Source: Prochilodus magdalenae (lineage: Eukaryota; Chordata; Actinopteri; Characiformes; Prochilodontidae). Taken from it: 64,000 nucleotides of DNA. Shown here in pieces: positions 46,261 through 57,644 of this stretch. The notes beneath the pieces were generated by a model, which saw only the letters and a list, made by a program, of their open reading frames with translations, was not told where the DNA came from and ran no database searches. The translations under genes were made by a program, and so were the position numbers. The DNA lies in assembly GCA_024036415.1 (NCBI GenBank), contig JAMWET010003518.1, positions 1-64,000 of the forward strand, given 5' to 3'. Positions within the stretch are counted from its first letter, which is position 1. Each line of letters starts with the position of its first letter.

Positions 46261-48299
46261 TGAGTAATAATGAAAAACATTGTCATTTACTTCCACTCTT
46301 GCTCTCCATCTTCCACCTACACTTTCAACAGACAGAACACTGGTGCCTCACCTAACTGCCTGTGAGCTTAGCTCACTGAAACCTATCCTTGTCTGCCCTG
46401 AAGCAGCTGGATGCAGAATGTACTGGATACCACAGCTTCTCTAAGTGTACAGAGGTAGTCAACATTTCACATGGCTCCAGGGGAAGATGACTAACTGGGT
46501 GGTCAGGAGAATCAAATCTGTCATTAGAGGATATAATGATTTTGATGATAAAAAACATGTGAGTCAGTTGATTCACCAGAGTTTGGTAGGCTTACAAAGG
46601 TTTTGCTATGCATAGCTATGTAGACGGTCTAGGAGGCCTATTCCCACTCACTGGAAACACCTAAAGAAACTCTTCCAAAGTCAACGAAAATGTTACAAAA
46701 TGTAATTTGCATTGTGACCTTATAGTACAGGTTGAACACAAAAGATGCCTTTTCCACTTTAAGCAAATAAAAGTCACTGTACAACTCTCTTTTGATTATC
46801 GCCAGTTCTTAGTGACCGCTATTGTCATTGTTTATACAGCTCCATGTGCTGCCACTGTTTTACACCAACTCTGCAATGAGGCACAGAACGTTGTTTATTT
46901 TTTTACCAGCAGCATGTAAACACAGCCTTACTGTGCTCGACTGCTTCTGTAGATTGTAGAAACTTAGCAGTGAAGTTTTCTATAGTAAAGAAAACAAAAC
47001 TCAACATTGAGGAAACAAAACAAGGAAACAAAACAAAACAAACAAAAAAGTCTTCAAGCATTCATCCCAGACTTCCATGCCCATTGCTGTGAAAAGCAGA
47101 ATTCTGATTAATTAGCTGATATAAGCCACGGAATGAGTGTATTAGTTTAACAGATAAGTTGTTATAGCCAAGCTCAGCAGGTATGTACTGTAATTAAAAT
47201 ACTAGGCTAACCTGTATTCAGCTCCCCCAATTCTTGCTACATCACCGTAGTACTAAGTTAAATCTTTTCAGGGGGTAGGTAAGTAATTGTGTCATTCATA
47301 ATGAATGAGCAAACTGTGAATATGCAGGCTTTACACTTCAGATGCAATATTGTCACTATATTAATTAACACTGGTCCAGTTACAGAGTTCTAGGCAATAA
47401 GTATCCAACAAGGCTCAGTATTAGTGAGTCTTAGAAGCTTGCTTCACTTAAAAAATGGATTAAGGTTTTTGAGAGCATGGCTAGACCCACTGTTTAGGTC
47501 ACCGGGATCCAAACCTTGGTATATTTTGTTCAACGTTTGTTCTGTTCAACGAAAAACTAGTATCTACAAAATGGCAACTTTACAGAAGAGAGCAGTAAAA
47601 ATAATAAAATTTTAATGTAAGTCAGCAGTTCCAATTTTTTTTTCAAATAGTTTTGGACTGTTTCTGTTGATCCATTCATCAATTTTACCCAGAGTAATTG
47701 GGAACTGTTGTGTTAAAAAAGCCTAAAAGTAAAATTAGAAATGTTGAGGTGAATGTTTAAGGTCATGAAATAACTGCCAACAAATCTTTGCAAAGATACT
47801 GCACAATACCAGTATATCCAACTTTCTTATCAGATGCCAGCAGTGTCATTGCTTTCTAGTGGGTAGGTGGAATGATTAACTTCCATATTTTTACTCATCC
47901 TGGAGGTTCTTTAATTATGTCAGCATAACAGTCAAGCAGCTGAATGTACTGAAATGTAAAACGACTAACTAGAATTGTATTAGCGGACTGTTAGTTCAGT
48001 GAAGTACGGTCCACCTTCACTGTTGTTTGAATAAAATCATAGCCTATATGAGCTTAGAGTTATGCCAGCTACCTTAATGAAAGCTCAGAGTGTTTCCCAA
48101 CTGTGTGCCTCTGTTTCAGGAGCACAGCCCAGCAGTTTAGCTAGCTAGCTAACTATATAGGTTACAGATATGGTACATATGATTGAAGAAGCGCAATGGT
48201 GCCCAGAGAGATAATGTAAACTACCTTATATTTTTTTCCTTATTTACTGTACAGTTTCATTTGAAACCACAAATAACTGCCTCCATTATTTAGAACTCC
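46261..48299. other. Mostly unique intergenic sequence
   Basis: An A-rich AAAAC-type simple tract lies at 46982-47047. About 47500-47730 (ACAAAATGGCAACTTTACAG, TTTTGGACTGTTTCTGTTGA) has the look of an interspersed fish repeat but I cannot class it. The 63-codon frame at 47424-47615 lies in it. Confidence 0.35.
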
Positions 48300-48880
48300 A
48301 TCTATCTTCAGGGTGATCTATGCTGCTGTGAAAATGTGATCAATAATGGCTTATTAGCCGAGCGTTATTTCCCTCATCCCCATTTACAGCCAGGAAGGCT
48401 TGCATAGCAAAGGTGTCTGATGCTAATTCGGAATTGATGCACTCAGTTGAGCATTTGCTAACTGAATTACTAGTAATAAAAAAAGGCCTGTATTAGTGCT
48501 TCATCGCTCTCACTACATTTTGACAATTTCCCATGACCAGTGATGTAATAGGACCTCATGAATTGAATAAATTCTGTTACCTTATCAGGGGGCTAATTGC
48601 TGGAAGGTGGGGATTGTTTCTGATTCCATCTAACATGATGATAAACAGCGTAACATTCAGCTGAATTCCGGCCTAGTGAAACTGTCAGTGGTGTGCTCGT
48701 ATTAACACTGTTAACAGCTGTGACCCGGCTCTGAGGTTTCATAAATGGAGCTTTTCTTAGAAGTGATTGTAAAAGGCCTTGGAGAACAATACATGTGAAT
48801 GCCAGCATAAGTGTAGCAACATTCACAACCTCTAGTAACGAGAGCCCAGACTATTCCATGCATTTGTCTGCATTGGTTTA
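48300..48880. other. Candidate conserved non-coding block rich in homeodomain cores
   Basis: Repeat-free. Contains TGATCAATAATGGC then TTATTAG (48337-48357), GCTAATTCGGAATTGAT (48422-48438), the palindrome TTACTAGTAA (48467-48476), GGGCTAATTGC near 48590 and GTTAACAGCTG near 48710. The small minus-strand frames (77-82 codons) have no domain. It is among the best enhancer candidates here by motif density. Confidence 0.4.
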
Positions 48881-49870
48881 GGCTTTTTGAGAGTGCATGG
48901 CACCTAGACAGTCCATGCACACCCATTTCTTTAGACAGTACTTCTATTACTCCCTGCATCTGGCAGCAACTTAAGCACTGAACATTGTTTACACAGAATT
49001 TTTAACAGGCTACAAACAAGTTAGAGATGTTATTAGAGATGTCATTGCATTCCACTAGATTTAACTGCAAATCCATAAAATTAGTAGATTTTTCCAAATA
49101 ATAAATAAAGTCAGATGCCATATGGGTTGTATTGGCTGATACCTGTAGAAAAGTCTACCTAGAACAAAAATTTTACAAAGTATGTATGGGCTGTGTGAGT
49201 GTGAAGAGCCTTCTTAAAATCGAAGGGACCTCCACATGATATAAAGACTCTGCACCAGTGAAAGTGTTTTCCTCAGAACAACGCTAGTCCATGTGCTAGT
49301 GATGTGGGAAAAGATGCTTTATGTAAAGGCTCCTGTTTTGAACATAGCAGCAGGGTTAAACCACTGCCAGTACTGGTCAACACAGCAGAGAAGCAGGCAG
49401 GTAACTTCTAACCACACAACCGTCCTTTACGGCAGGCACCAATACTGCACCACCCACTCTACAGCCCAGCACAGAACACTATAAACAACACTTGTACATC
49501 TTTACGTTAACAACAACAACTTGTTTACAAGATTTCAAGTGTCTCTCACTGCACATCCGGTGCTGCTGTCAGGCTTTGCTTGAGACCATACCGCCTTCGT
49601 GTTCATGGGCGAATGAGCCAGTAGTGGGATGTTCCTGTATTTATTTGCTTATCGTTGCTGTAGGAGAAAATATTTTCATTTTGTTCTACATGGCAGAACT
49701 GAATCTTCCCAGTGCCATTTATGTCCAAAGTTCGTAATTAATGAAGCAACAGAAAATATCCAAAATTACTCCAATTTTGTTTTAGTCTAATACTGTGAAA
49801 GAGATGCCTCTACCCTATCTTTTGCTCCAACAGTGACAAAATACCACCATTACTGTTGCACACTTGCTGT
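48881..49870. other. Intergenic sequence with a repeat fragment
   Basis: About 49510-49630 is related to the hAT-like fragment at 20.37-20.49 kb (shared AAGTGTCTC and ATGAGCCAGTAG words). Otherwise nothing is recognised. Confidence 0.35.
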
Positions 49871-49945
49871 ATCACACTTGTTCTTTATATAATATTATAA
49901 TATATATGATATTATAATACTTATATGAGTATTATAATAACTATT
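49871..49945. repeat. AT-rich palindromic tract
   Basis: Alternating TATAATATTATAATA words form several short self-complementary segments. Confidence 0.75.
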
Positions 49946-49949
49946 ACAC

Positions 49950-50375
49950 TGCCCCTCAGGTCCTGTCCTCTACAACCCAGACCTCAAGCCCAACAATCCC
50001 TCTAGGAATCATGTGACTGATTTCCTTGCTATTAACCAATCACAGAACACCTTTCTGGACAAGTGCACCTGATTACTCATTTCTTGCACCTGTTCATGGT
50101 TCCATTTAAGTTAAGTTATTTCCTGTCTCGCTTTGTCACAGTTTGTTTCCACATACCAAGCCTTTCAAAGCTTATTGTCTTGCTTGTGTTTTGAGCATTG
50201 CCTGTCCTACTTCCCTACCCATTTCTTGATTTGATATTTTGTCTTTGCTGGTATGTGGCTTTTACCTCTTTGCTGTTTGTGGCTACTCTTTTGATGTCCT
50301 ATATTTTAGCTTCATATTTTGGATTCCCCATTTTGTATTAAAGCCTCCATCCTAGTTTTATTCATGAGCATCTGG
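49950..50375 (+). mobile_element. Probable eroded LTR
   Basis: LTR-like layout: a CCTGTCCTCTACAACCCAG word near the start and long T/C/G-rich middle (CTTGCTTGTGTTTTGAGC, TTTGTCTTTGCTGG). A variant polyadenylation signal ATTAAA lies in GTATTAAAGCCTCCATCC (50334-50351). Ends and target duplication are not identifiable. Confidence 0.4.
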
Positions 50376-51790
50376 CCTAGTCTATTCCATCAGAATACCA
50401 ATTGCATTCATAAATCAACCAACATTTTAAATCATGATGATGATGATGATGATGATGTAGTTTCAAAACAGTGTATTCACCTTAATCAGCCTACAACAGT
50501 TTGGCCCTGCCCACACTGACGTTTCCGCAGCTCTTTCAATTAGGCACAATACAGGGCAGAGCTCATTTACATATATTTGTAACATGGATATCAGGTGGAA
50601 GGTATGGGCCCGTTAAATAATTAGCTGCTTCCAGCCACAAAGACTAAGCATGTATAACAGAGCGAGTGCAGAGTAGTGCTTTTAGCCTTTACCCCTGTCA
50701 TTGAAGATGTAAACAGATCTGGGGAGGCAGTTAATGCCCACGAAAGAACCGCAAGCAGTATGTAGGCTTAAAGAGGAGAAACGCTTTTACTGTAACACAA
50801 ATAACCAACAACAATTCTTATTTTGAGCACTGGAAGATCAATTCATAGAGCACAGTAAGGTTGTGGTTAAGGTTTTGAGCCATCTGGAAGAAATACAGAT
50901 GAATTCCACATGTTCACATAATTTTCTGTGGAAATTCACTTACGAGCATGAATCAGCCACTGATAACACAGACTGCTTCATTTCTCCTAGATATATTAGT
51001 ATTTCAGCTCAAAAGTCAGAAATCAACCACCAATCAGCTGATCATTCACTGTTTCCATCTTCCTGAAATATCTACCCAGGGCCTTATAACTTTAGCTGCA
51101 TGGCTAGCTGCTCAGTAAGCTTATGATTATTATTTTTTATATTAAACTCTTATCCCCCACTTAGGAGTATGGATCAGAGCGCTTTAACATTCTGCTGGAA
51201 AGCAGGCATTCACAGAAAGATTGCTGTTTCTTCAGTGCATTAAAGCCATCCGTCTATTTTTATATTTCTCCACGTGTTCACCTAAGCAAATAATTGAATG
51301 TACAGTATTAACATCCACTGGAACTTTCCAGCTGTCAGCCATAACTTTTTCCTTTAGAAAAAAACCCAAAATGTTGGAAAGTATGGAATTCCTCCTGACA
51401 CTTATTCAAATGGACACAGCACATGCTCCTCTTTAGCTCTTTTATTAATAGCAGGACAAAGACTGAATAGAAACCAATTAGTCATGTAAATAAGCCAAAA
51501 CTGAATACATGTTGAAACAACATTCTTTCCTTTTGCGCTGTACTCCCTAGGCTTTTGTAATGTTGACAAAGGTATTTGTTTGATAAGTGCAGAGCACACC
51601 CACGGTCTATAGCAATGTATCTTGAATGCTGTACAATTTATCATGACTTGATTGTGCAGTTATCAAACTCGATAAGCTTTCCAGTCATATTATTATCCCT
51701 CACTGAGCACCTTATTGCAGTGTTACTCTAGTACAATTACTGCAGTTATACATACATACACATACATATGAAATACAGAATCTTGATACA
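50376..51790. other. Intergenic sequence with a small microsatellite
   Basis: A GAT triplet array (about 50433-50457) is the only clear feature. About 50500-50660 may be an old interspersed repeat. No gene is recognised. Confidence 0.4.
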
Positions 51791-51802
51791 GAAAAAAAGG
51801 GC

Positions 51803-51805
<3 letters not shown>

Positions 51806-51848
<43 letters not shown>

Positions 51849-51880
51849 TGTATATATGTGTGTGTGTGTGTGTGTGTGTA
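51806..51880. repeat. Compound (TA)n(TG)n microsatellite
   Basis: About 20 TA units (51806-51846), a short break, then about 11 TG units (51858-51879). Confidence 0.95.
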
Positions 51881-51881
51881 T

Positions 51882-51961
51882 ATGAGCATATATATATATA
51901 CATATTTATGTATGTATATATACATATATACATAAATATGTATATATCTATATATGCTCAT
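51882..51961. repeat. Long AT-rich inverted repeat
   Basis: The arms start with ATGAGCATATATA at the left and end with TATATATGCTCAT at the right. They continue with near-perfect complementarity over about 38-40 bp, including CATATTTATGTATGTATATA and its counterpart in TACATAAATATG. There is almost no loop, so the DNA could extrude as a cruciform. Confidence 0.85.
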
Positions 51962-52189
51962 CATCACTGACAGGAATGAAACGTGATGGGTAGGTTTGAC
52001 ATTGTGAGACATACAAATGATTACATGATGTAAGTAAGGATGGGCCTTATTGCTGTACCTGACTAACCCAACAGCTAAATTGCGGACATTCACGCATACA
52101 TACCCTCCATGAGACATCCTGTTAGTGCCAACACCACTGGCAGATGATTGCACAATGCAGGACTACGCACATGCAGACTGTACCAACGA

Positions 52190-52510
52190 CTGCCCTTAAT
52201 ACCACTTCAACGCCACCACAGACTGTGATGGTGTCGTGCCAGACTGTCATGGATTGAGTGAAAATGGCAGCAGGTCATCTTCAGTGGCAAGTCCTACTTT
52301 TGTCATGGTGGAGTCAACTCACCAATCCGTGTGTAGGCACCGTGCTTAGCGCCTAGATGAATGGTTTATTGTCACATGTCCAGAAGGCCTGGTGTCACTC
52401 CATCTCCACTCCTACAGCAAAATCTGCAGGAACTGTGTGAGAATATTCAAGCTGCATGGGATGGATTATCAAAGGACACACTCAGCCACTCCCCTCTCTA
52501 TGCTGATTTC
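52190..52510 (+). pseudogene. Remnant of a Tc1/mariner (DDE) transposase
   Basis: The reading starting near 52265 gives WQQVIFSGKSYFCHGG, the counterpart of the first catalytic motif (usually FSDES), here with the Asp replaced by Gly. After a stop, and with the middle of the gene missing, SRRPGVTPSPLLQQNLQELC and ENIQAAWDGLSKD follow, resembling the C-terminal tail of such transposases. In-frame stops and the missing middle make it inactive. Terminal repeats were not found. Confidence 0.55.
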
Positions 52511-52589
52511 CTCATCCCTCATTTCTCCCATAGACTCTCAGTCTTTTTAAGGAACATCTAGCAAACACCACCCAGTGAACAACCCTCAC

Positions 52590-52897
52590 ACCATAGCAGC
52601 CGCCTGGCAACACCCTAGTAGTCATCTGGGATACCTTAGTAACCACCTAGCAACACACCAGCAGCCATCTGGGATACCATGGCAACCTAAAATACAATAG
52701 CAACTGCCCAGCAACACCTTAGCAACAACTTAGTATATCATCGACCTAGCAACACCTCAGCAACCACCTGGGATACCATAGCAATCTCCTACCAAAACCA
52801 ACCACCTAGTATACCATTGCAATCGTCCATAACCATAACAACTATATGGGATAATGCACCAACAGCCTAGTAACACCTTTGCAACCACCTGGGATAT
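52590..52897. repeat. Degenerate minisatellite of CACCTAGCAACACC / GGGATACCATAGCAAC units
   Basis: Irregular tandem array alternating CAACACCTTAGCAACC-like and CACCTGGGATACCATAGC-like words. Several units approach an RFX X-box, the best being GATACCATGGCAAC (52673-52686), which fits the consensus except at its second base. Confidence 0.85.
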
Positions 52898-53359
52898 GGA
52901 AAATGTTTTTAATATGCAATTAATGGTCGTTTTGACTCGACAGGAAATTACACAAATGAATGGTGATTACTGACCAGTACTGTGTGTGAGAAAACATCTT
53001 GTCTTGTGTTTTAGCATGCACGAAAACGTCTGAGCCTGGAAAAAGTAGTTTGATAAAAATCTTAAATTCTACTTATTATTAAATTCTAATTATTAATAAT
53101 AAGGATTAAACAATGTTGTAGAATATGTACATATATATTTATTTTTTTACCAGGCAGAGACACATTCCCCCATGCTCAGAGCATGGTTCTATATTAAGAA
53201 CCTTGAAGGCAAGCGCCATTGACAGCAACAAATGCTGGAGTGCACTAACCAAGATGAACAGGACGGAAAGATAAACCACAGAAATATTTCATATGCCTTT
53301 TAGTAATGACTCAAAGCAGCAATGCACACACAATGGACAAAGTTTGTATTTTTTTTAAA
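52898..53359. other. Unique intergenic sequence
   Basis: No feature recognised. Confidence 0.4.
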
Positions 53360-53780
53360 CATAACATTGTGGAGTGCGGCGAAGAAGTTGAACGCTCGAT
53401 GACCCACATACCGAGGGAGGCATCCATGGCCAAGCTCAGGGCCACATTCAAATAAATATGCTCTTTTAAAAATGTGGCCTTTCCTCTTGTTAAACTATTT
53501 TAATCTCATGACTGCGAGTTCCCCGACTGAGACGGGACCTGTCAATGTTATTTCGGAGAGCGTCTCTGCCTTTGATCCAGGTAGGTATTTATAGAATGAG
53601 CCGTGGGACTGTCGGTTGTGCCAAACACAAAACAAACCACAACTCTGCATTGCCAGTTAATAGAGCACAGTGTGCCTGATAATCCTCTTCTTGTTTCCAT
53701 TAATCCACCTCTCTCTACATGCGAAAATAAAGACTGCAGGTTATAATCACACAGGGGTAACATCTACACACGCTGGAATG
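53360..53780. other. Candidate conserved non-coding block
   Basis: Repeat-free, CpG-richer at its start, with TTCAAATAAATATGC near 53446, a TTCCATTAATCCACC word near 53695 and a GGTTATAATCACAC word near 53740. No recognisable coding frame. Confidence 0.35.
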
Positions 53781-54340
53781 AGCCAAGCTGTTTTTACCCA
53801 CTTCACCAATTAAATGAAACCCTGAATTTAAAAACAGGGAGTGAGCTCATCAGATTGGAATGATAGACCAGACGATGTATGAAAGGCCATTGAGTATCAG
53901 GAACTGAACTGAAATACCTGCACTAATCCCTCTTACTCTAAAGGCAAAAACACTGTTGTTGAATCAGCCTCCTTGACTGTTAGGGAGTAGCCTATTGTCA
54001 CCGTTGTTGGTTTTTCCTACTCATAACAGGGTAACAGAATCCATGGAAAAGCATGACTCCTCTCATTTATAAAGGTATGCTTACAATCCTTTGTGAGAAC
54101 TATGAATGTGTATTTCATTCAGGTGACGGTTGTGCTTCTTGTGGAGCCTGAAATACAAATCGTACATCTATAGATGGTCACAAGGGAGCATTCACCTGAC
54201 TACGTGCGTATCATTCTTACAGCACTGATTGGTTATCTAGGATTACCTCCTTCCTGCATGTTAAGCCTACTGCATAGCAGCCCAGCATTCTCCAAAGCAG
54301 CCTTCTCCATTTTAGAACAATGAGAGACCAATTTAAAACA
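53781..54340. other. Unique intergenic sequence
   Basis: No feature recognised. Confidence 0.4.
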
Positions 54341-54349
54341 ATACAGAAG

Positions 54350-55400
54350 GAGAAGAGCAATCTAGAATGTGAAGAGGGCATGCGGATAGACCAGGAGCAG
54401 TTCTAAACAAGATATAATGGGGAACATTCTAGAATAGTGCCGTGTGGGGCACAATAAGTCAAAATAATATTATGTTAAGAGGACTGTAGAACAGTGTTAA
54501 AGGGAGGAAGACATTTTAGACAAGTGCATGTGGGGAAGAGCATTCTAGAACATAGTGAATGAAGGAGTAATTAATAAAGGGAGAGAATTGATGGGGAATT
54601 TAAGAACACTGCAAGTAGGGGAGAGAAGTCTAGAACAATGTGAATGGGGGGGTCAAGAACAATACAAGTAGGGGGATCAGTCTAGAACAATGTAAATGCA
54701 GAGGGAGTTCAAGGAGGATATAAATGGGGGAGAGCAGTCTAGAACAGTGTTAACAGAGTGGAAATTCAAGAACAATAAAAGAAGGGCAGAGCAGTCTAGA
54801 ACAGTCTTAACAGAGTGGAAATTCAAGAACAATGCAAGAAGGGAAGAGCTGTCTAGAACAGTGAATACACAGGGAAATTTAAGAACATTGCAAGTAGGGT
54901 ACAGCAGTCTAGAACAGTGTGAATGCAGAGGGAAGTTTAAGAACATTGCAAGCAGGAGAGAGCAGTCTAGAACAGTGAATACAGAGGGAAATTTAAGAAC
55001 ATTGCAAGTACAAGAGAGCAGTCTAGAACAGTGTGAATACACAGGGAAACTTAAGAACATTGCAAGCAGGAGAGAGCAGTCTAGAACAGTGAATACATAG
55101 GGAAATTTAAGAACATTGCATGTAGGGTACAGCAGTCTAGAACCGTGTAAACGCAGAGAGAGTTCAAGAATGATATAAATGTGAGAGAGCAGTCTAGAAG
55201 AGTGCTAACAGAGGGGAAATTCAAGACCAATGCAACTAGGGCAGAACAGTCTAGAACAGTGTAGATTGGATGGGGAATTTGAGAACAATACAAGTAGGAC
55301 ATGCAAGTCTAGAACAGTGTAAGCTGAGTGGGAACTCAAGAACATTACAAACAGATCTTAGAGTAATTGGGGTGAGCAGTCTTGAACAGGGTGAATGGAG
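54350..55400. repeat. 57 bp minisatellite array
   Basis: Units recur about every 57 bp, marked by GTCTAGAACAGTG at about 54738, 54794, 54851, 54908, 54966, 55020, 55079, 55137, 55192, 55249 and 55307. Diverged copies start near 54358. Each unit also contains a TTTAAGAACATTGCAAG-like word. Because 57 is a multiple of three, frames stay open on both strands (127 and 134 codons), giving 19-residue peptide repeats that need not be expressed. The outer units are more diverged than the central ones. Confidence 0.93.
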
Positions 55401-55539
55401 GGGAACAGTCCCTGTATACTGCATACCTTTTGGCACACATACGCTACTTTTGGGTTTGTTATAGAACAAGATTGGAGAGTTGGTGTGTTGTTTGCTCGAA
55501 CTATATCCAGTTCCATAGAGCAATGTAACTGACCCTAGA

Positions 55540-56250
55540 TCAGCTTTCCCTCTCTGGGACGTCTGATCCACCGTATAAACTCGGATCCCTTCTCTTTTCG
55601 CGTAAGAGTTGTAGATGAGAGCCCCAGGGGGCCTTCAGCTGCTGAGGTCAGCGGGTCAGCAGTTCCCTCTAATTGAGTACGCCAGAAACACGACAGGGCG
55701 AAGTGTCTGCTTATCATCAGCAGCTGCCTCGTAATGATGCTCTGGGTCATTTCCAGCGGGGGCCTTCCAGATCTCCTGCAACAAAATGCCTGGAATGTGT
55801 CGATGTGACACTTTTGAGGAAGTTATCAGATTGAGGTTCATCTTTTTACATCTCACTGACATACTGCAAACATGTTTTGGCCCCCGCGTACATTTATCTT
55901 CTTGAAAATCCATGTTCCATCGTCACTGCATCCACAGCGCTCCTTATCTGATTTTCACGCTCGACTGGACTAGAAAAACAGCCCCATCCCCCTTGACAGG
56001 AATGTCAACCGTGTGTGAAAATGTGACACCTGATATTCTATACTATTTGTATTTCCTTCAGTAACTGGAACCGCTGTAGTGGTTGAGATTAATGGTAGTG
56101 TGGGCGTTTATCACTCCTTCAAGATGCCCAGGCCCAGCTGAGCGCAGAGGAATTGTTGCTTAATGATGTAAGTGTGCAATGAAGCCGAATGCCCAGATGC
56201 AATCGCTGATGTGTCCAGTTAGTCAGCACTCGCTGAATATAATGTTTTGA
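55540..56250. other. Candidate conserved non-coding block
   Basis: Repeat-free with GC-rich and AT-rich motif cores: CTCTAATTGAG near 55668, GTTATCAGATTG and CTTATCTGATTTTC (GATA-type words, near 55820 and 55944) and TGTCGATGTGACA near 55798. The minus-strand frames (71-85 codons) have no domain. Confidence 0.35.
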
Positions 56251-57384
56251 AAACTACCATAGGACATTCCACAAAGTTAGTTTCATGGATCCATGAGCTA
56301 ACTATATTTTTCCCATCAAGCCTGCTATTAATTATTACACTCCAAATTAAATGAGCTAATCCATTAACCATTAATCCATATAACTTCATGGCACACCAAA
56401 TGCAGCACAGTCAAGCGCTGTCAAAATAGGAACTTTGTATTCATGATAGGTTCTGAATGTATCAATAGAGAACATGGAACTGGACCTAAACCAGTACAAT
56501 TTATTTTAAATGATTTCATTTTATACAATTTTCATTTTTGGTTCTAGCTGTAGGCATAGGCCTTCCAAAATGTAGGATACTGTGGATGGTGGAACATTTC
56601 CTGAGCCTTTAAAAAGTAAATCCCCATACCCACAGATGTCCTGCTTTCCTCACTGAACGCACTGTAAAAAGCGTAGGAGCACTCAGAGCTTTGACAGGAC
56701 TGTGGTTCTGGGCTCTGAACGGCACATCTGAAATATTTACGTATGCTGGAGACGATGTGTGCAGAGCCCGGCCTCTCACGACAGAGAGGGAAAAGACACG
56801 TTGTGCCGGAACAGAGAGGAATGAGGTCATCCCCAAACCAGCCGAGAAGTTGAAAAAGACCCAGTGCACCTGCACGCCATCCTGTAATTAACATATCAAC
56901 TATGTTTCCTTAATCCCTAACTCTCTCCATTCAAATCCCTATTACATCCCTCCATATGACTGTAATAAAGTAGTATACAGAGATTCCAACTGGAAACACT
57001 TCTCATAAACCTCTGCAGTTCATCAGGACATATTGTTCTCTGCCTGCTTGCAGGAGAGTATGTAGTGCTAAAGGAGGCTATTCAAGGGGTGGAACCAAAT
57101 CACAAGTTAAGAATCTCAGATAAGAACCTTTTTGTTTCAGGTAAAGACCCGATTCTTGATGGACAGGTCTCAAGTGAAGTACCGAATTACTGCAGTTAAG
57201 CCAGGGGAAGTTTCAAGTTTCAAATGTCTTGAACATACTCAATTCCCATGACATTCTGTATACAAAATTCTTGAAGCATTAGGCAAGAAATTGTGTTTTT
57301 TGCTTCTGGGGGCCTTCTACAATTGTAGATTTGTAGACTGTAATTGTTTTTTCACACCACTTTCATAAGCCCACCTCATAAACC
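56251..57384. other. Unique intergenic sequence
   Basis: A 116-codon minus-strand frame (56544-56894) overlaps 88- and 66-codon frames; no domain is recognised in any. Nothing else is seen. Confidence 0.3.
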
Positions 57385-57644
57385 GTTGTACACGTGCACT
57401 TGTACAGTGCTTGTACGTGCCAAAGCAGTGTTTCTCAACACCGGATTTGAAGGTAGCCTGCCCTGCACATCTTAGTGGATCCTTTGCTTTAACACACCCC
57501 CTACAACTCTGAAAGGGCTTGTTAATGAGCTGATGAGTTGAATCAGGTGAGCTGGGAAAGCCCTGAGATGTGCAGGGTAGGGTACTTACAGGACCAGTGT
57601 TGAGAAACACTGCTTTAGTTTGTCAACAAGTGCAAGTGTACAGC
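57385..57644. repeat. Outer inverted repeat around the miniature element
   Basis: GTTGTACACGTGCACTTGT (57385-57403) and the complement of 57626-57644 agree at 17 of 19 positions. They are separated from the inner terminal repeats by 18 bp on the left and 9 bp on the right. Confidence 0.7.
57422..57616. mobile_element. hAT-like miniature inverted-repeat element
   Basis: Perfect 20 bp terminal inverted repeats: AAAGCAGTGTTTCTCAACAC (57422-57441) and its complement (57597-57616). The 195 bp interior has no coding capacity and is itself partly palindromic (CCTGCCCTGCACATCTTAG against a GATGTGCAGGGTAGGG word). The CAGTGTTTCTCAAC-type end is typical of hAT-derived elements in fish. No 8 bp target duplication could be recognised. 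Confidence 0.8.

Noticed and set aside
51712..52153. Minus-strand frames of 73 and 135 codons rich in Tyr and Ile
   Set aside because: Translation of the TA/TG microsatellite and the AT hairpin.
54677..55100. Open frames of 127 and 134 codons on opposite strands
   Set aside because: They result from a 57 bp tandem unit whose length is divisible by three; no other coding evidence.
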